This document shows, in pieces, positions 44,228-53,637 of a stretch of DNA of 64,000 bases; the first letter of the stretch is position 1; the number at the start of each line of letters is the position of its first letter. A model generated the notes under the pieces. The model saw nothing but the letters and a program-made list of their open reading frames with translations. It was not told the DNA's origin and did no database searches. The translations under genes and the position numbers were made by a program. This DNA is from an uncultured Winogradskyella sp. (lineage in GTDB: Bacteria > Bacteroidota > Bacteroidia > Flavobacteriales > Flavobacteriaceae). The stretch spans positions 310,001 to 374,000 of the forward strand of contig NZ_CANMXL010000003.1 of NCBI RefSeq assembly GCF_947501905.1, written 5' to 3'.

Positions 44228-46576
44228 TTATTCCGAAATAGTTATTTTATGTTTCAGCTCGTTTCCGAGTGCATCAACAACGGTAATAAGATGTTCGCCA
44301 GGTTGAGGTAAAATAGCCATATCATGAATATCTTTTGTCACGCCAACATATTTAGCATCAACATACCAAAACAATTCTAACTCTGGTTTTGAGTGTGCAA
44401 CTTTCAATATTAAATCGTTAGTATTACCATCAAAATCTTTAGGTAAAAAAACAGTGCTTTGTTGACTAGGATAGATAAATTCCATTGAAGCCGAAGAAGA
44501 TTCCACACAATCAGTTCTATAAGCTGGTAGTTCTTTATAAAACGGATTTTTGGACTTGTAATAATAGGCTTGTAAAGGCGGAAGCGTAAACCAAGCTTGG
44601 CTTTTAATGTTTGAAATATCCTCACAAGAAGAATTGATTTGATAACGTCCAGAAGCATCTAAATGCACCAATTTATGGAACGGACAAGGCTCAGTTTTTT
44701 GTCCACTCAATTGAATATATTCTGTAATTATATCATCACATACAGAAGATGCACGATAGCCACTTTTTTTACAAATATCGACTTCTAGCATTTCGTCAAA
44801 GGGTTTTGCAAACCATTGGCTTTTTGGTAATAAATCAAAAACATCAAATAGAATTGGTGCAGCGGTTTGCACACCAACCAAACCAGGGCGTCCTACTCCA
44901 TCAGCATTGCCAACCCAAACACCTACTACATAATCTGAGGTTGTACCAATTGCCCAAGCGTCTCTAAATCCAAAACTTGTTCCTGTTTTCCATGCTATTT
45001 CTTGAGCAGAATCGTAAAATTCCCAACTGTCATCTTCTTCTGGTCTGTTAACTTGTTTCATGCTTTCAAAAGTGAGGTAAGTCGAAGCCGCATCGAAAAT
45101 GGTTTTTTCTTGTGAGAGCTTTCCAAAATTAACAATGCTGTTGTCTATAATTATTGGTTCGCAAAATTCGTTGGTAAAATATTGACTACTATTTTCATTA
45201 AAATGATTCAATGTTGAAGCCATAGCCGCATAACTTTTGCACAAGTCCCAGAGATTACTCTCAGCGCCACCTAATACTAAAGACAACCCATAATGATTGG
45301 CATTGTATTTTAAATCTTTAAGCTCTAGTTGTTTTAGATATTGATAAAAACGGTCTAAACCAAAGTCTTTAAGCATTCTCACAGCTGGCACATTCAATGA
45401 CCGTGACAAAGCCCTTTTTGCAGAAACGGCACCATCATATTCTTTATTGAAATTTTCGGGCTGGTAACTTCCAAATTGTGTTGGGACATCAGGCACTAAT
45501 GTATTTGGTAATAAGTCACCAGCATCAAGCATTGATGCATATAGAAAGGGTTTAAGAATACTGCCTGTACTTCGAGGTTTATCAATAATGTCTACTTGAT
45601 TTTGATGCGCTTTGTCGGTTGGTGAATTACCAATATAGGTCAATACCTTTCGGGTTTTAACATCTAATACTAAGACGGAAATATTATAAATTTCATTTTG
45701 TTTTAGTTGGTTGTAATGTTGTTTTACTATGGTATTTGATTGTTCTTGTAATGCAATATCTAAAGTTGTTTTAACTCGTTCCCCTTTTTGAGTCTTAGCA
45801 ATTTTTTGGAGTAAATGTGGTGTTATTTGAGGTAAAGGATATGGTTTTTGAGGTAACCCTTCCGAAATTGATAATTGATAGGTTAGTTTATCAATTGTGC
45901 CATTATCAAATAGTTTTTTAAGTAATCGGTTACGCTTTTTGAGCAAGCGTTCTTGATTTTTTCCAGGATAAATAAGACCTGGCGAATTTGGTAAAACCGC
46001 GAGCGTAGCACTTTCTGCCCAGGATAAATCAGAAGCATTTCTATTAAAATAACGCCATGATGCGGCATCTATGCCAACGACATTTCCACCAAAAGGCGCA
46101 TGACTAACATAGAGATTTAGGATGTCTTCTTTTGAATGTCGAAACTCTAGTCTGGTAGCTAAAATCAATTCTTTCAACTTTTCAAAATACGTGCGTTTTT
46201 GCCCTTTTCGAGATAAGCGAATCACTTGTTGCGTAATGGTACTTCCACCACGTTTTACTTTTCCAGAACTAATATTCTGTTTTAAGGCTTTAAAAATTGA
46301 AATAGGATTAAAACCGGGATGTTTGTAAAAATAATCGTCTTCAAACAGAAGAATACAAGTTTTAAATTTCTTCGGAATACTATCGGTTTTTGGGAACCGC
46401 CATTGGCCATCATCTGCAATTAATGCGCCAATTAAGTCATTAGAATTACTAGTGATTACAGTTGCTGTTGGGTCCTTAAATAGTTGCTTAGGTAGGCAGA
46501 AATAATAGGCAATTAATAAAATGAACACAGTAGTGCTCTTAATTTTATTGCGCTTTATGTAGGCTATTATTTTCAT
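44228..46576 (-). CDS. pbpC: Penicillin-binding protein 1C (bifunctional transglycosylase/transpeptidase)
   Basis: A 782-residue inner-membrane peptidoglycan synthase. An N-terminal membrane anchor (about 9-27) is followed by the GT51 transglycosylase with LLFEDDYFYKHPGFNP near 72 and GGSTITQQVIRL near 109. The transpeptidase has the SILK nucleophile motif near 336, SLN near 392 and the KTGT box near 534. The C-terminal 120 residues are the PBP1C-specific domain. It lies in the same orientation as the alpha-2-macroglobulin gene, as in E. coli yfhM-pbpC, where the pair is thought to trap proteases and repair the wall. Confidence 0.94.
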   Translation of the reverse strand: MKIIAYIKRNKIKSTTVFILLIAYYFCLPKQLFKDPTATVITSNSNDLIGALIADDGQWRFPKTDSIPKKFKTCILLFEDDYFYKHPGFNPISIFKALKQNISSGKVKRGGSTITQQVIRLSRKGQKRTYFEKLKELILATRLEFRHSKEDILNLYVSHAPFGGNVVGIDAASWRYFNRNASDLSWAESATLAVLPNSPGLIYPGKNQERLLKKRNRLLKKLFDNGTIDKLTYQLSISEGLPQKPYPLPQITPHLLQKIAKTQKGERVKTTLDIALQEQSNTIVKQHYNQLKQNEIYNISVLVLDVKTRKVLTYIGNSPTDKAHQNQVDIIDKPRSTGSILKPFLYASMLDAGDLLPNTLVPDVPTQFGSYQPENFNKEYDGAVSAKRALSRSLNVPAVRMLKDFGLDRFYQYLKQLELKDLKYNANHYGLSLVLGGAESNLWDLCKSYAAMASTLNHFNENSSQYFTNEFCEPIIIDNSIVNFGKLSQEKTIFDAASTYLTFESMKQVNRPEEDDSWEFYDSAQEIAWKTGTSFGFRDAWAIGTTSDYVVGVWVGNADGVGRPGLVGVQTAAPILFDVFDLLPKSQWFAKPFDEMLEVDICKKSGYRASSVCDDIITEYIQLSGQKTEPCPFHKLVHLDASGRYQINSSCEDISNIKSQAWFTLPPLQAYYYKSKNPFYKELPAYRTDCVESSSASMEFIYPSQQSTVFLPKDFDGNTNDLILKVAHSKPELELFWYVDAKYVGVTKDIHDMAILPQPGEHLITVVDALGNELKHKITISE

Positions 46577-46588
46577 TTTTTAGAGAAT

Positions 46589-46648
46589 GTACACTGAGCG
46601 CAGTCGAAGTGTCTTAAAGGAGATTTCTCGACTAGGTTCGAAATGACA
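46589..46648. repeat. Flavobacterial-type intergenic repeat
   Basis: Contains ACACTGAGCGCAGTCGAAGTGT at 46591-46612 read in two parts (ACACTGAGCG and CAGTCGAAGTGT), then TTTCTCGACTAGGTTCGAAATGACA. The TTCGAAATGACA end resembles the TCGAACTGAC arm of the element at 6252. It has no coding role and lies between pbpC and the monooxygenase-like gene. Confidence 0.65.
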
Positions 46649-46661
46649 GAAACATAATAAG

Positions 46662-46967
46662 TTATTTTTCAAAATCATATTCACGTTCTACTTTGCAAAT
46701 GCGTACCTTATACCAGTTGTACCATTGTTCACGTCCCTTTTGTTGTGCAAATAAATGTTCAGAGTTTTGTTTCCACCGTTTAATAGCTTCTAAACTTTCC
46801 CAATAACTTACTGTTATTCCAACAGAGTTTCGAGCACTTTCTATACCCAAATACCCTTTTTGCGCTTTGGCTAACGTTTCCATTTGATTTGCCATTTCAG
46901 AATAACCCTCAATGTCTTCAGTTTGAGTTGAGGTAAAAATGACGGCGTAATATGGTTTCTTATTCAT
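46662..46967 (-). CDS. Antibiotic biosynthesis monooxygenase (ABM) fold protein
   Basis: A 101-residue ferredoxin-like dimeric alpha+beta protein: KPYYAVIFTSTQTED, then EMANQMETLAKAQKGYLGIESARN, then GITVSYWESLEAIKRWKQNSEH and the end YKVRICKVEREY. These are the hallmarks of the ABM family, related to small heme-degrading or quinol monooxygenases. The biochemical role is not predictable. It starts three bases beyond the alpha-2-macroglobulin stop and lies between it and pbpC, which are normally direct neighbours. Confidence 0.88.
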   Translation of the reverse strand: MNKKPYYAVIFTSTQTEDIEGYSEMANQMETLAKAQKGYLGIESARNSVGITVSYWESLEAIKRWKQNSEHLFAQQKGREQWYNWYKVRICKVEREYDFEK

Positions 46968-46970
46968 AGT

Positions 46971-49900
46971 TTATTTTTCTACCGTTACCCAACGGCCTTT
47001 ATGTCGCACTAAATAATCGTTATCGTACATGGCTTCAGCTTGCGCACCAGGCAAATAGTAGGTGCCTAAGTATGACGCATTCAATAAAACAGTAAATGTT
47101 TTTGTGCCATGCTTACCTCTTCTATTCATATCAAAATAGAAATTAACACGGTCGTCCCTAATATCTGTGTATCTCGCTTGGCTCACTGTTGTGTCTCCAA
47201 AATCTGTGAATCGTGTATTTACAATATCCCAACCCGATGGAAAAATTTGAGTCAATGCCACATTTTTTACAATTTCATTATTAAGATTTGTAACACTAAC
47301 CGTTGCCACAAAATCTTGACCTTGCTGTAATTTTGAAACATCGATTTTGTTGCCTTGTAAGTCTTTGAAAATTGTAGAAATTGAGAAACCTCGTTTTACA
47401 GAAAGCTCTTGTCCTAATTTTAACTTACCAGAATTTAAAAGGCGAACATAAACTAAATTACCATCTTTATTTTCCATAGTAATTTGGTTTAATCCATCTA
47501 CAACTGGAATTTCGCGTTGTGAAATTCCGTTTTTAGTAGTTATTGTTTCAGACATTCCATTTACAGAATAGCTTAAATTTAAATCTTTACCTCCATTTTT
47601 AGAGATTAATTTTCCGATAGATAATAAGCTATAAGCTGTGGTTTGTGTACTCATCCAGTCGTTACTAGACAATGATTTTCCAATAGCCTTTGCTAAATCA
47701 ACGGCTTTAGGATTGTCTGTAATGAGCATTGTTTCTAAGGCCATTGCACGATTTCTATTTAAAGAACCATAGGTGTAATAGTTAGACTTTGGAGGCTGAA
47801 AATCGATATTTGCTGTTTTAGAAATGGCATTACTAGCTTCTTTTTGTCCGGCTAAAGCATAAGCTGCTGCTAGTCGCCACTTGGCTTCGTTAGAAATTTC
47901 GGTAAATTCTCTAAGTCTATTCATACTTGCTAAGTCCGGATTACCAGCTAAAGCCAATGTATATAATCTATAGGCCTGTGCTAAATCACTATTATAATTT
48001 CTATAGCTTGGTCTCCAATTTCTAGCGGCTTGTTTTTGATAAGCCAACCAATTGCTCTTAAAAGTAAGCGGAAGAACGAAGCCTTTTTTCTCAGCTTCTA
48101 TCATAAAATGACCAGAGTAGCTCGTGCCCCAATCGTTAGCAGTATTTTCGCCAATCCAATAACTCATTCCGCCATTGGTTTGTTGAAAATGAGATAACCT
48201 GTTGATGCCATTTTTGATATTACTCTGAATTTCTTTCTTCTTTTTTGAATCTAAATCAAAAATGTCTGCCAAGAATAATTGTGGAAATACACTAGATGTT
48301 GTTTGTTCTACACAACCATGAGGATAACGAATTAAGTATGCCAAGCGTTTCGTAAAATCCATCGGAGGCAGTGTCGAAAACTCTACTGTTGCAGTATTTG
48401 TTCCTGGCACACCAAAGGTATTGAATGACACTTTTTGAGTTGCGTTTGCCTGCAACTCGCTATCAATAATTTTTGAAGAAATAGGATTTGGATTTTCGAC
48501 ATCAATTTCAACTTTATAAGTTGATTTTTCGCCATGACCAGAAGCTATGACTTCAATAGTATTTATGCCTTTTGCTTTAGAGACATCCAATTCAAAATAC
48601 GCCATTTTTTCATCAGGATTATTAAAGCGAAGCGTTTGTGATGTATTCCCTTTTACTGAAATGCCATCACTTAGTTTCACCTCTAAGTTGACATTTTTCA
48701 TTTTGTCTTCCATAGCAAAAACAGTAACTGGTAGCGTCACTTTTTCACCTGGACTTAGCTTGCGAGGTAAGGTTGCTAAAACCATTAAGGGTTGCTTAAC
48801 AGGAACTGTCTTTTCTGCATTTCCATACGCTTCTTCAGCATTATTACCTGCAATAACCATGGTACGAACAGAACCAACATAGTTTGGCATTTTTAGTTGA
48901 TGCGTTTTAGTTTCTTTAGCATCTAAAATAAATGGCCCTAAATAGGTGACTACGGGTTTAAAACGATTAGCTTTTTTGTTTTTTCCTTTTGCAGCACTGC
49001 CATCACCGCCAATAGCAAATACTTGGTCAATACTTCCAGAATAGGCACCGATGACGTCATCAAAAATATCCCAAGTCTTAACTCCTAAAGCTTCATGAGC
49101 ATAAAAGCTATCCCACACATTGGGTGTTTTAAAACGGGTTAAATCTAACAAACCTTCTTCCACAACTGCAATCGTATAAGTCATAGGTTTGTTGTTCTTT
49201 TCTGATACTTTTATTTCATAAGATGCCTCTGGTCTAATTTCGTTTGGCATCGAAATTTCTGGGGTTATTCGTGTTTCAGGATTTTCAACTAGCATTGGAA
49301 TAACGCCATATAATCTAATTGGCAAATCATTAGATGTTACATCATGAGGTTGCAATAACGAAATATTAATAAACACATTTGGCGCCATAGCTTCCGTTAC
49401 AGGAATGTCTATTGTTGTTTCTCCAGGTTTGGTCGTTACCCATTGGTAGTCGATAACTTCTGTGCCGTTTTCAATACTTACCAAAGCACGACCTTCACTT
49501 CCAGAAGGGAAGGTTAATTTTGCAGTTTCACCAACATTGTAATTGTCTTTATCTGTTGAGAATACTAGCATTTTTGCGGCATCCTTATCTGAAGATGGTG
49601 CACTTTGCCACCAATTTTTATAGAAATATGCTGTGCGACCTGTAGCATGACCACTTTTAGGGTCTAAAATTCTGATTAAATAGCGACCGCGTTGATTATC
49701 AGGAATATTGAGTTTAAAGTTAGCTTTACCCTTTTTATCTGTATTAATATTAAACTGCTGAATTGGCCTGTGATAATTACTAGACACATAACTCGATAGA
49801 TTATCGTAAGAAGAATTCCACCACCAACGCCATTCAACTTTGTAAACCTTCACTTCAAGATTTTTACGTTCAATAGGTTTCCCATCTGAATTGACAGTTG

Positions 49901-52544
49901 CGATATCAAACGTATGGTTTTCATCAGTAAAATAGGAACCGTAATTATTACCTTCTGGAGACTGAAGTCCTACAAAGCTTTCGTAAGGCGCATAAGGCAT
50001 TGTAAAAGCATCAAGTGAAAAATCACCACCATTTTCAAAAGCCCTTACAAGAAATTGCGCATTAAGCATGCCTGGAGCATTCTTACCAATATTAAGTTTG
50101 CTATTAATTTTTGTATTGCCTTTTGCATCAAGATTACCCTCAAAAACTATCGTTTCCTCACTAGTAAAATTTCGAGTAGGGTCGTTAAAAACATAATTTT
50201 TATACCCATCAAAACTTGTGTTTTTTGTGGTGAATTTGGCTTTTACTTCAGCTTTAATATTTTTTGCTGGAGCACCATGTAACCAAGCTACATTTAGATC
50301 ACCTTTAAGCGGTGTATTGTTGGTTAGAATTTCATCTTCAAAATCTATTTTAATCTTTAGTCGATTAGGCTTTACAGTTTCAATTTTTAATGTTTTAGTA
50401 AATGTAGCACCACCAACAGATACTTTAGCATAGTAATTTCCGGTTTTGTAATCTGATGACGTAGGTACTGTAAAATTGTAGAAATGATTCACATTGTCTA
50501 TTGACACGTGACGATGTACTAATTTGCCAACTGGATCAGTGATTTCTAGTTTTACCGGGTGACGTTTTGGTAGTTTATTGGCATTATCATTTAGCACAAA
50601 AGTTAGAAACAAACTATCTCCAGGTCGCCAAACACCACGCTCGCCATAAATATAACCTTTGAGTCCGCGTTGCAAACGTTTTCCAGAGACATCAAACTTA
50701 CTAAGAGATAAAGAATTTCCGTCTAAAAGCTTTACGTAACTCGTACTTGTGCCTTTTGAAACAATAGCAAACGCAGCACGTTTTTCAGTTTTAATTTCTG
50801 CAATACCATTAGGGTTTGTAATTCCTTTTGCAAGCAATTGTTGTTGAAAATTATATAGGCTAACATTAACACCTGCTTCCGGCTCAGTATTTAAAATATC
50901 TGTAACGGCAAGCAAGTAATTATTAGCATTTCCTTTTTTGGCAATAACACCTAGATTAGAGCCTATTAAATTTTGCGAGACCACACGATTTGAATAATTG
51001 TAATAAGAATCTGTGCATGGATTGTCTTTATCTCTCCAACGGTAATTATTACTTCTGTAATTGTAGGTGATATTATCCCAATACTCTTCTTCTAAGCGGT
51101 TTTGGTCTTCTTCTGAAATATCCTCTGAAGCGTAGTAATCGTCTTCATAATAATCGTCATAGTAGTCATCTTCTTCAGATGACTCCGATTGCAAATTTGC
51201 CTCACAATCGTATAATGAATACTCTTTTTTAAAGCTTAACTCTACACGATAAATGGCACCTACGTCAGCCGTAAAATAGTTTGATAAATCGATGCTGTAG
51301 GCTTTCCACTTTCCTGTGTTTTGAGCATCTTCTTCAATTAACGTAATGGTTTGTTTTGCAATACGTCGACCGACATTTCTTATACCATATTTATTGTTAC
51401 TATTTATGTTATTTGTTTGTAGAAATTGAAGCACGTTATCTTCATAAATCTTAATAATTCGTACATCAACTTTGTTTAAATTAACAGCCTCAAAATTAAA
51501 TTTTAGTTCTTTAGAATTTGGGAGAATAGTACCGTTACTTAACAGACGAACTTCTGGTTTTAGGGATTCAAAAGTAAGACGCTCTGAGAAGCTGTTTTTT
51601 AATTTAAAACCATCCGTGTTTATTATTCCAGTAAAGACATCGACCTGAATGTCACCAACCAATTTTGTGTCAGGGTAAACTTTTAAAACATTACCATTAA
51701 CTACATATTTTGGATTTTTGGCATTTTGTATGCTTACTAATCCTGAAAAATTTTGTTGCTTTTTTAATGGGTCAGAAAAATTAATGGACAAGTATTGTTC
51801 AGGAGACTGAAATACTTCGGTATTAATAATTGTGAAGTTGTTTTTTCCAGGAATTACAATAGAATTTTCACCTTCATTTTCTGCATCAATAGCACCACCG
51901 TCCCATTTAATATCTATCTTACTATCTTCTACTAAACGTTTTATACTGTCAATTTTAAATTCAAAATATTTCGAATTTTCTGCGGCTTCATTCCATACTA
52001 GTTTTAAATCATTTCCATTTTGAGAAGCTTCAACTAATTCTTTCGCATTTTCTAAAGGTATTACATCTGAAGAGCGTAAATATCCTGATAGGTATTGCCA
52101 TTCTTTACTATAGGATTGTAAATCAGCAGTATTAATATTAAAGCCTGGGGTTATGGTTTTAAACTGAAAGGTATATGAATTAAATTCTTTTGGCACTTCT
52201 TTAATAATATCGCCAAGCTTAATTGTTACAGAATATTCTGTGTCTGGCTCTAAAGGTTCGTCAGGCGTAAATAGCAATGTTGTTTTATTGAGCGCTTGTA
52301 ATTTGCCTTGAACGAATGGCTTTATTTTTACCAAATCAACATCTAAGTCTTGCCCTATTTCCCAGCCGCTAACTTCATCTGCCAAGAAAATCTTTATGGG
52401 TTCAATTACTGATACACGACCAGAAGTTGTGTAACTTATGTAGTCTTTAAACTTAAAGATATTATTGGTTTCTGTTGATTTGTCTTTACAAGAGACAGCT
52501 AAAAAAGCGAAGATTATAAGGGCGAAGACTTTATTGATTTTCAT
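46971..52544 (-). CDS. Bacterial alpha-2-macroglobulin lipoprotein with intact thioester motif
   Basis: A 1857-residue periplasmic lipoprotein with the lipobox LAVSC near residue 19. It contains MG domains, a bait-like middle region and the thioester domain with GCVEQ near residue 1410, the CxEQ needed for the internal thioester that traps proteases covalently. After it come helical repeats (LAQAYRLYTLALAG, WRLAAAYALAGQ) of the TED. Around residues 450-520 there is an unusual acidic, Tyr-rich insertion (DDYYDDYYEDDYY) of low complexity. Paired with PBP1C, it is expected to protect the periplasm against foreign proteases. Confidence 0.93.
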   Translation of the reverse strand: MKINKVFALIIFAFLAVSCKDKSTETNNIFKFKDYISYTTSGRVSVIEPIKIFLADEVSGWEIGQDLDVDLVKIKPFVQGKLQALNKTTLLFTPDEPLEPDTEYSVTIKLGDIIKEVPKEFNSYTFQFKTITPGFNINTADLQSYSKEWQYLSGYLRSSDVIPLENAKELVEASQNGNDLKLVWNEAAENSKYFEFKIDSIKRLVEDSKIDIKWDGGAIDAENEGENSIVIPGKNNFTIINTEVFQSPEQYLSINFSDPLKKQQNFSGLVSIQNAKNPKYVVNGNVLKVYPDTKLVGDIQVDVFTGIINTDGFKLKNSFSERLTFESLKPEVRLLSNGTILPNSKELKFNFEAVNLNKVDVRIIKIYEDNVLQFLQTNNINSNNKYGIRNVGRRIAKQTITLIEEDAQNTGKWKAYSIDLSNYFTADVGAIYRVELSFKKEYSLYDCEANLQSESSEEDDYYDDYYEDDYYASEDISEEDQNRLEEEYWDNITYNYRSNNYRWRDKDNPCTDSYYNYSNRVVSQNLIGSNLGVIAKKGNANNYLLAVTDILNTEPEAGVNVSLYNFQQQLLAKGITNPNGIAEIKTEKRAAFAIVSKGTSTSYVKLLDGNSLSLSKFDVSGKRLQRGLKGYIYGERGVWRPGDSLFLTFVLNDNANKLPKRHPVKLEITDPVGKLVHRHVSIDNVNHFYNFTVPTSSDYKTGNYYAKVSVGGATFTKTLKIETVKPNRLKIKIDFEDEILTNNTPLKGDLNVAWLHGAPAKNIKAEVKAKFTTKNTSFDGYKNYVFNDPTRNFTSEETIVFEGNLDAKGNTKINSKLNIGKNAPGMLNAQFLVRAFENGGDFSLDAFTMPYAPYESFVGLQSPEGNNYGSYFTDENHTFDIATVNSDGKPIERKNLEVKVYKVEWRWWWNSSYDNLSSYVSSNYHRPIQQFNINTDKKGKANFKLNIPDNQRGRYLIRILDPKSGHATGRTAYFYKNWWQSAPSSDKDAAKMLVFSTDKDNYNVGETAKLTFPSGSEGRALVSIENGTEVIDYQWVTTKPGETTIDIPVTEAMAPNVFINISLLQPHDVTSNDLPIRLYGVIPMLVENPETRITPEISMPNEIRPEASYEIKVSEKNNKPMTYTIAVVEEGLLDLTRFKTPNVWDSFYAHEALGVKTWDIFDDVIGAYSGSIDQVFAIGGDGSAAKGKNKKANRFKPVVTYLGPFILDAKETKTHQLKMPNYVGSVRTMVIAGNNAEEAYGNAEKTVPVKQPLMVLATLPRKLSPGEKVTLPVTVFAMEDKMKNVNLEVKLSDGISVKGNTSQTLRFNNPDEKMAYFELDVSKAKGINTIEVIASGHGEKSTYKVEIDVENPNPISSKIIDSELQANATQKVSFNTFGVPGTNTATVEFSTLPPMDFTKRLAYLIRYPHGCVEQTTSSVFPQLFLADIFDLDSKKKKEIQSNIKNGINRLSHFQQTNGGMSYWIGENTANDWGTSYSGHFMIEAEKKGFVLPLTFKSNWLAYQKQAARNWRPSYRNYNSDLAQAYRLYTLALAGNPDLASMNRLREFTEISNEAKWRLAAAYALAGQKEASNAISKTANIDFQPPKSNYYTYGSLNRNRAMALETMLITDNPKAVDLAKAIGKSLSSNDWMSTQTTAYSLLSIGKLISKNGGKDLNLSYSVNGMSETITTKNGISQREIPVVDGLNQITMENKDGNLVYVRLLNSGKLKLGQELSVKRGFSISTIFKDLQGNKIDVSKLQQGQDFVATVSVTNLNNEIVKNVALTQIFPSGWDIVNTRFTDFGDTTVSQARYTDIRDDRVNFYFDMNRRGKHGTKTFTVLLNASYLGTYYLPGAQAEAMYDNDYLVRHKGRWVTVEK

Positions 52545-52573
52545 GATTTAATAGATTTCTATGTTACTATAAC

Positions 52574-53404
52574 TTACGACTCTTTGCTTAAAGGTAATTC
52601 AAAGATTATAATTTTTTCAGTTTTATAACCATCAATGTCTGTCATGACAACTTTAAGCTCAATTTGGCTTGGAACAATAGTGTAGGACGACTTTTTTTCA
52701 AGGTTTAAAGTTGAATATAATTTTGCTTCATCGATAGTTCCGAAACGTTTTGAGTCTTTTTTGGACAAGGCCGCTGTTTTGAAGATATTACCTTTTGAGA
52801 ATTCTAGTTGCAATGGTTTCCAACTTGATGTGTAATGTTGAAAATCTGCTAGCGAAACATCGCCCTCTTTTGTCTTTACAGCAATACTATTTCTGTGACG
52901 TTGCAATACTTCAATAGTTCTGTAATTTTGATGGTGTTTCACTTTTAGGTATCTGTTTTCTAGAGATTCATCATTGTTAATTTTGAACGAAGGTGTTGCA
53001 TTCTCGTTATCTACAACTGACATTTGTAATTCTGCATTGGCGTGTAGCTTATCAATATAAATGGTAAATGCATCGCCAGCTATTTTTAGTGGTTGCTCTA
53101 TTTTTTCATTGGTTAAGAAACCATTAAAAACATAACCACCTTCAAAGTATTCGCCTACTGCAGGTCCTTTTATTTTAACCCATTTGCCTGATACTTTTTT
53201 GTTGCTATCCTTTACATCTAAGTGTAAATTGGTCTGTTCGATAATTTCTACTGCTGTACCATAATCTAATATACCTATTTTAGCGGCACCTTGATTAGGT
53301 TGTTCTCTAATTACTAATCCATTTTCTGCGGATACGTACTGGATGTCTTGGGCTTGTGCTATGCTAACCGCAAAGCAAACCACTGCTAAAATTCTTAAAA
53401 ACAT
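52574..53404 (-). CDS. Exported SH3-like domain protein
   Basis: A 276-residue protein with a signal peptide ending near SIAQAQ at residue 19. Residues 22-95 are an SH3b-like domain: QYVSAENGLVIREQPNQGAAK, GTAVEIIEQTNL, KWVKIKGPAVGEYFEGGYVF. Such domains often bind cell wall or protein. The remaining 180 residues are beta-rich with no recognised family. It lies 29 bases upstream of the alpha-2-macroglobulin gene on the same strand, so it may be in one operon with it. A palindrome lies 26 bases upstream of its start. Confidence 0.78.
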   Translation of the reverse strand: MFLRILAVVCFAVSIAQAQDIQYVSAENGLVIREQPNQGAAKIGILDYGTAVEIIEQTNLHLDVKDSNKKVSGKWVKIKGPAVGEYFEGGYVFNGFLTNEKIEQPLKIAGDAFTIYIDKLHANAELQMSVVDNENATPSFKINNDESLENRYLKVKHHQNYRTIEVLQRHRNSIAVKTKEGDVSLADFQHYTSSWKPLQLEFSKGNIFKTAALSKKDSKRFGTIDEAKLYSTLNLEKKSSYTIVPSQIELKVVMTDIDGYKTEKIIIFELPLSKES

Positions 53405-53430
53405 AATATTTTGGATTTTAATTAATACTG

Positions 53431-53451
53431 ATTCTCATCGTGTATGAGAAT
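53431..53451. promoter_or_regulatory. Perfect 8-bp inverted repeat upstream of the SH3/alpha-2-macroglobulin genes
   Basis: ATTCTCAT and ATGAGAAT flank a 5-base spacer CGTGT. It lies 26 bases upstream of the start at 53404, in the likely promoter zone, and could be an operator or a 5'-leader hairpin. No regulator gene is adjacent. Confidence 0.5.
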
Positions 53452-53637
53452 TTCTTAAAATCAAGATGTAGGCCTATTCTTGTTAATATAGTTACGTTGC
53501 TATTTTAACATTTAGATTTTAGCCTGTTGTTAAACTGTTCTTAAATTTTGTTGAGCTTTATCAAAACAGAAGACCACTTTAAAGCAACAATTTATTGTTA
53601 TCTTCGCCGAAAATAATTAGACTAAAATCAATATAAT

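Noticed and set aside
48547..48882. 111-residue plus-strand frame inside the alpha-2-macroglobulin gene
   Set aside because: Antisense to a strongly supported gene and without domain features.
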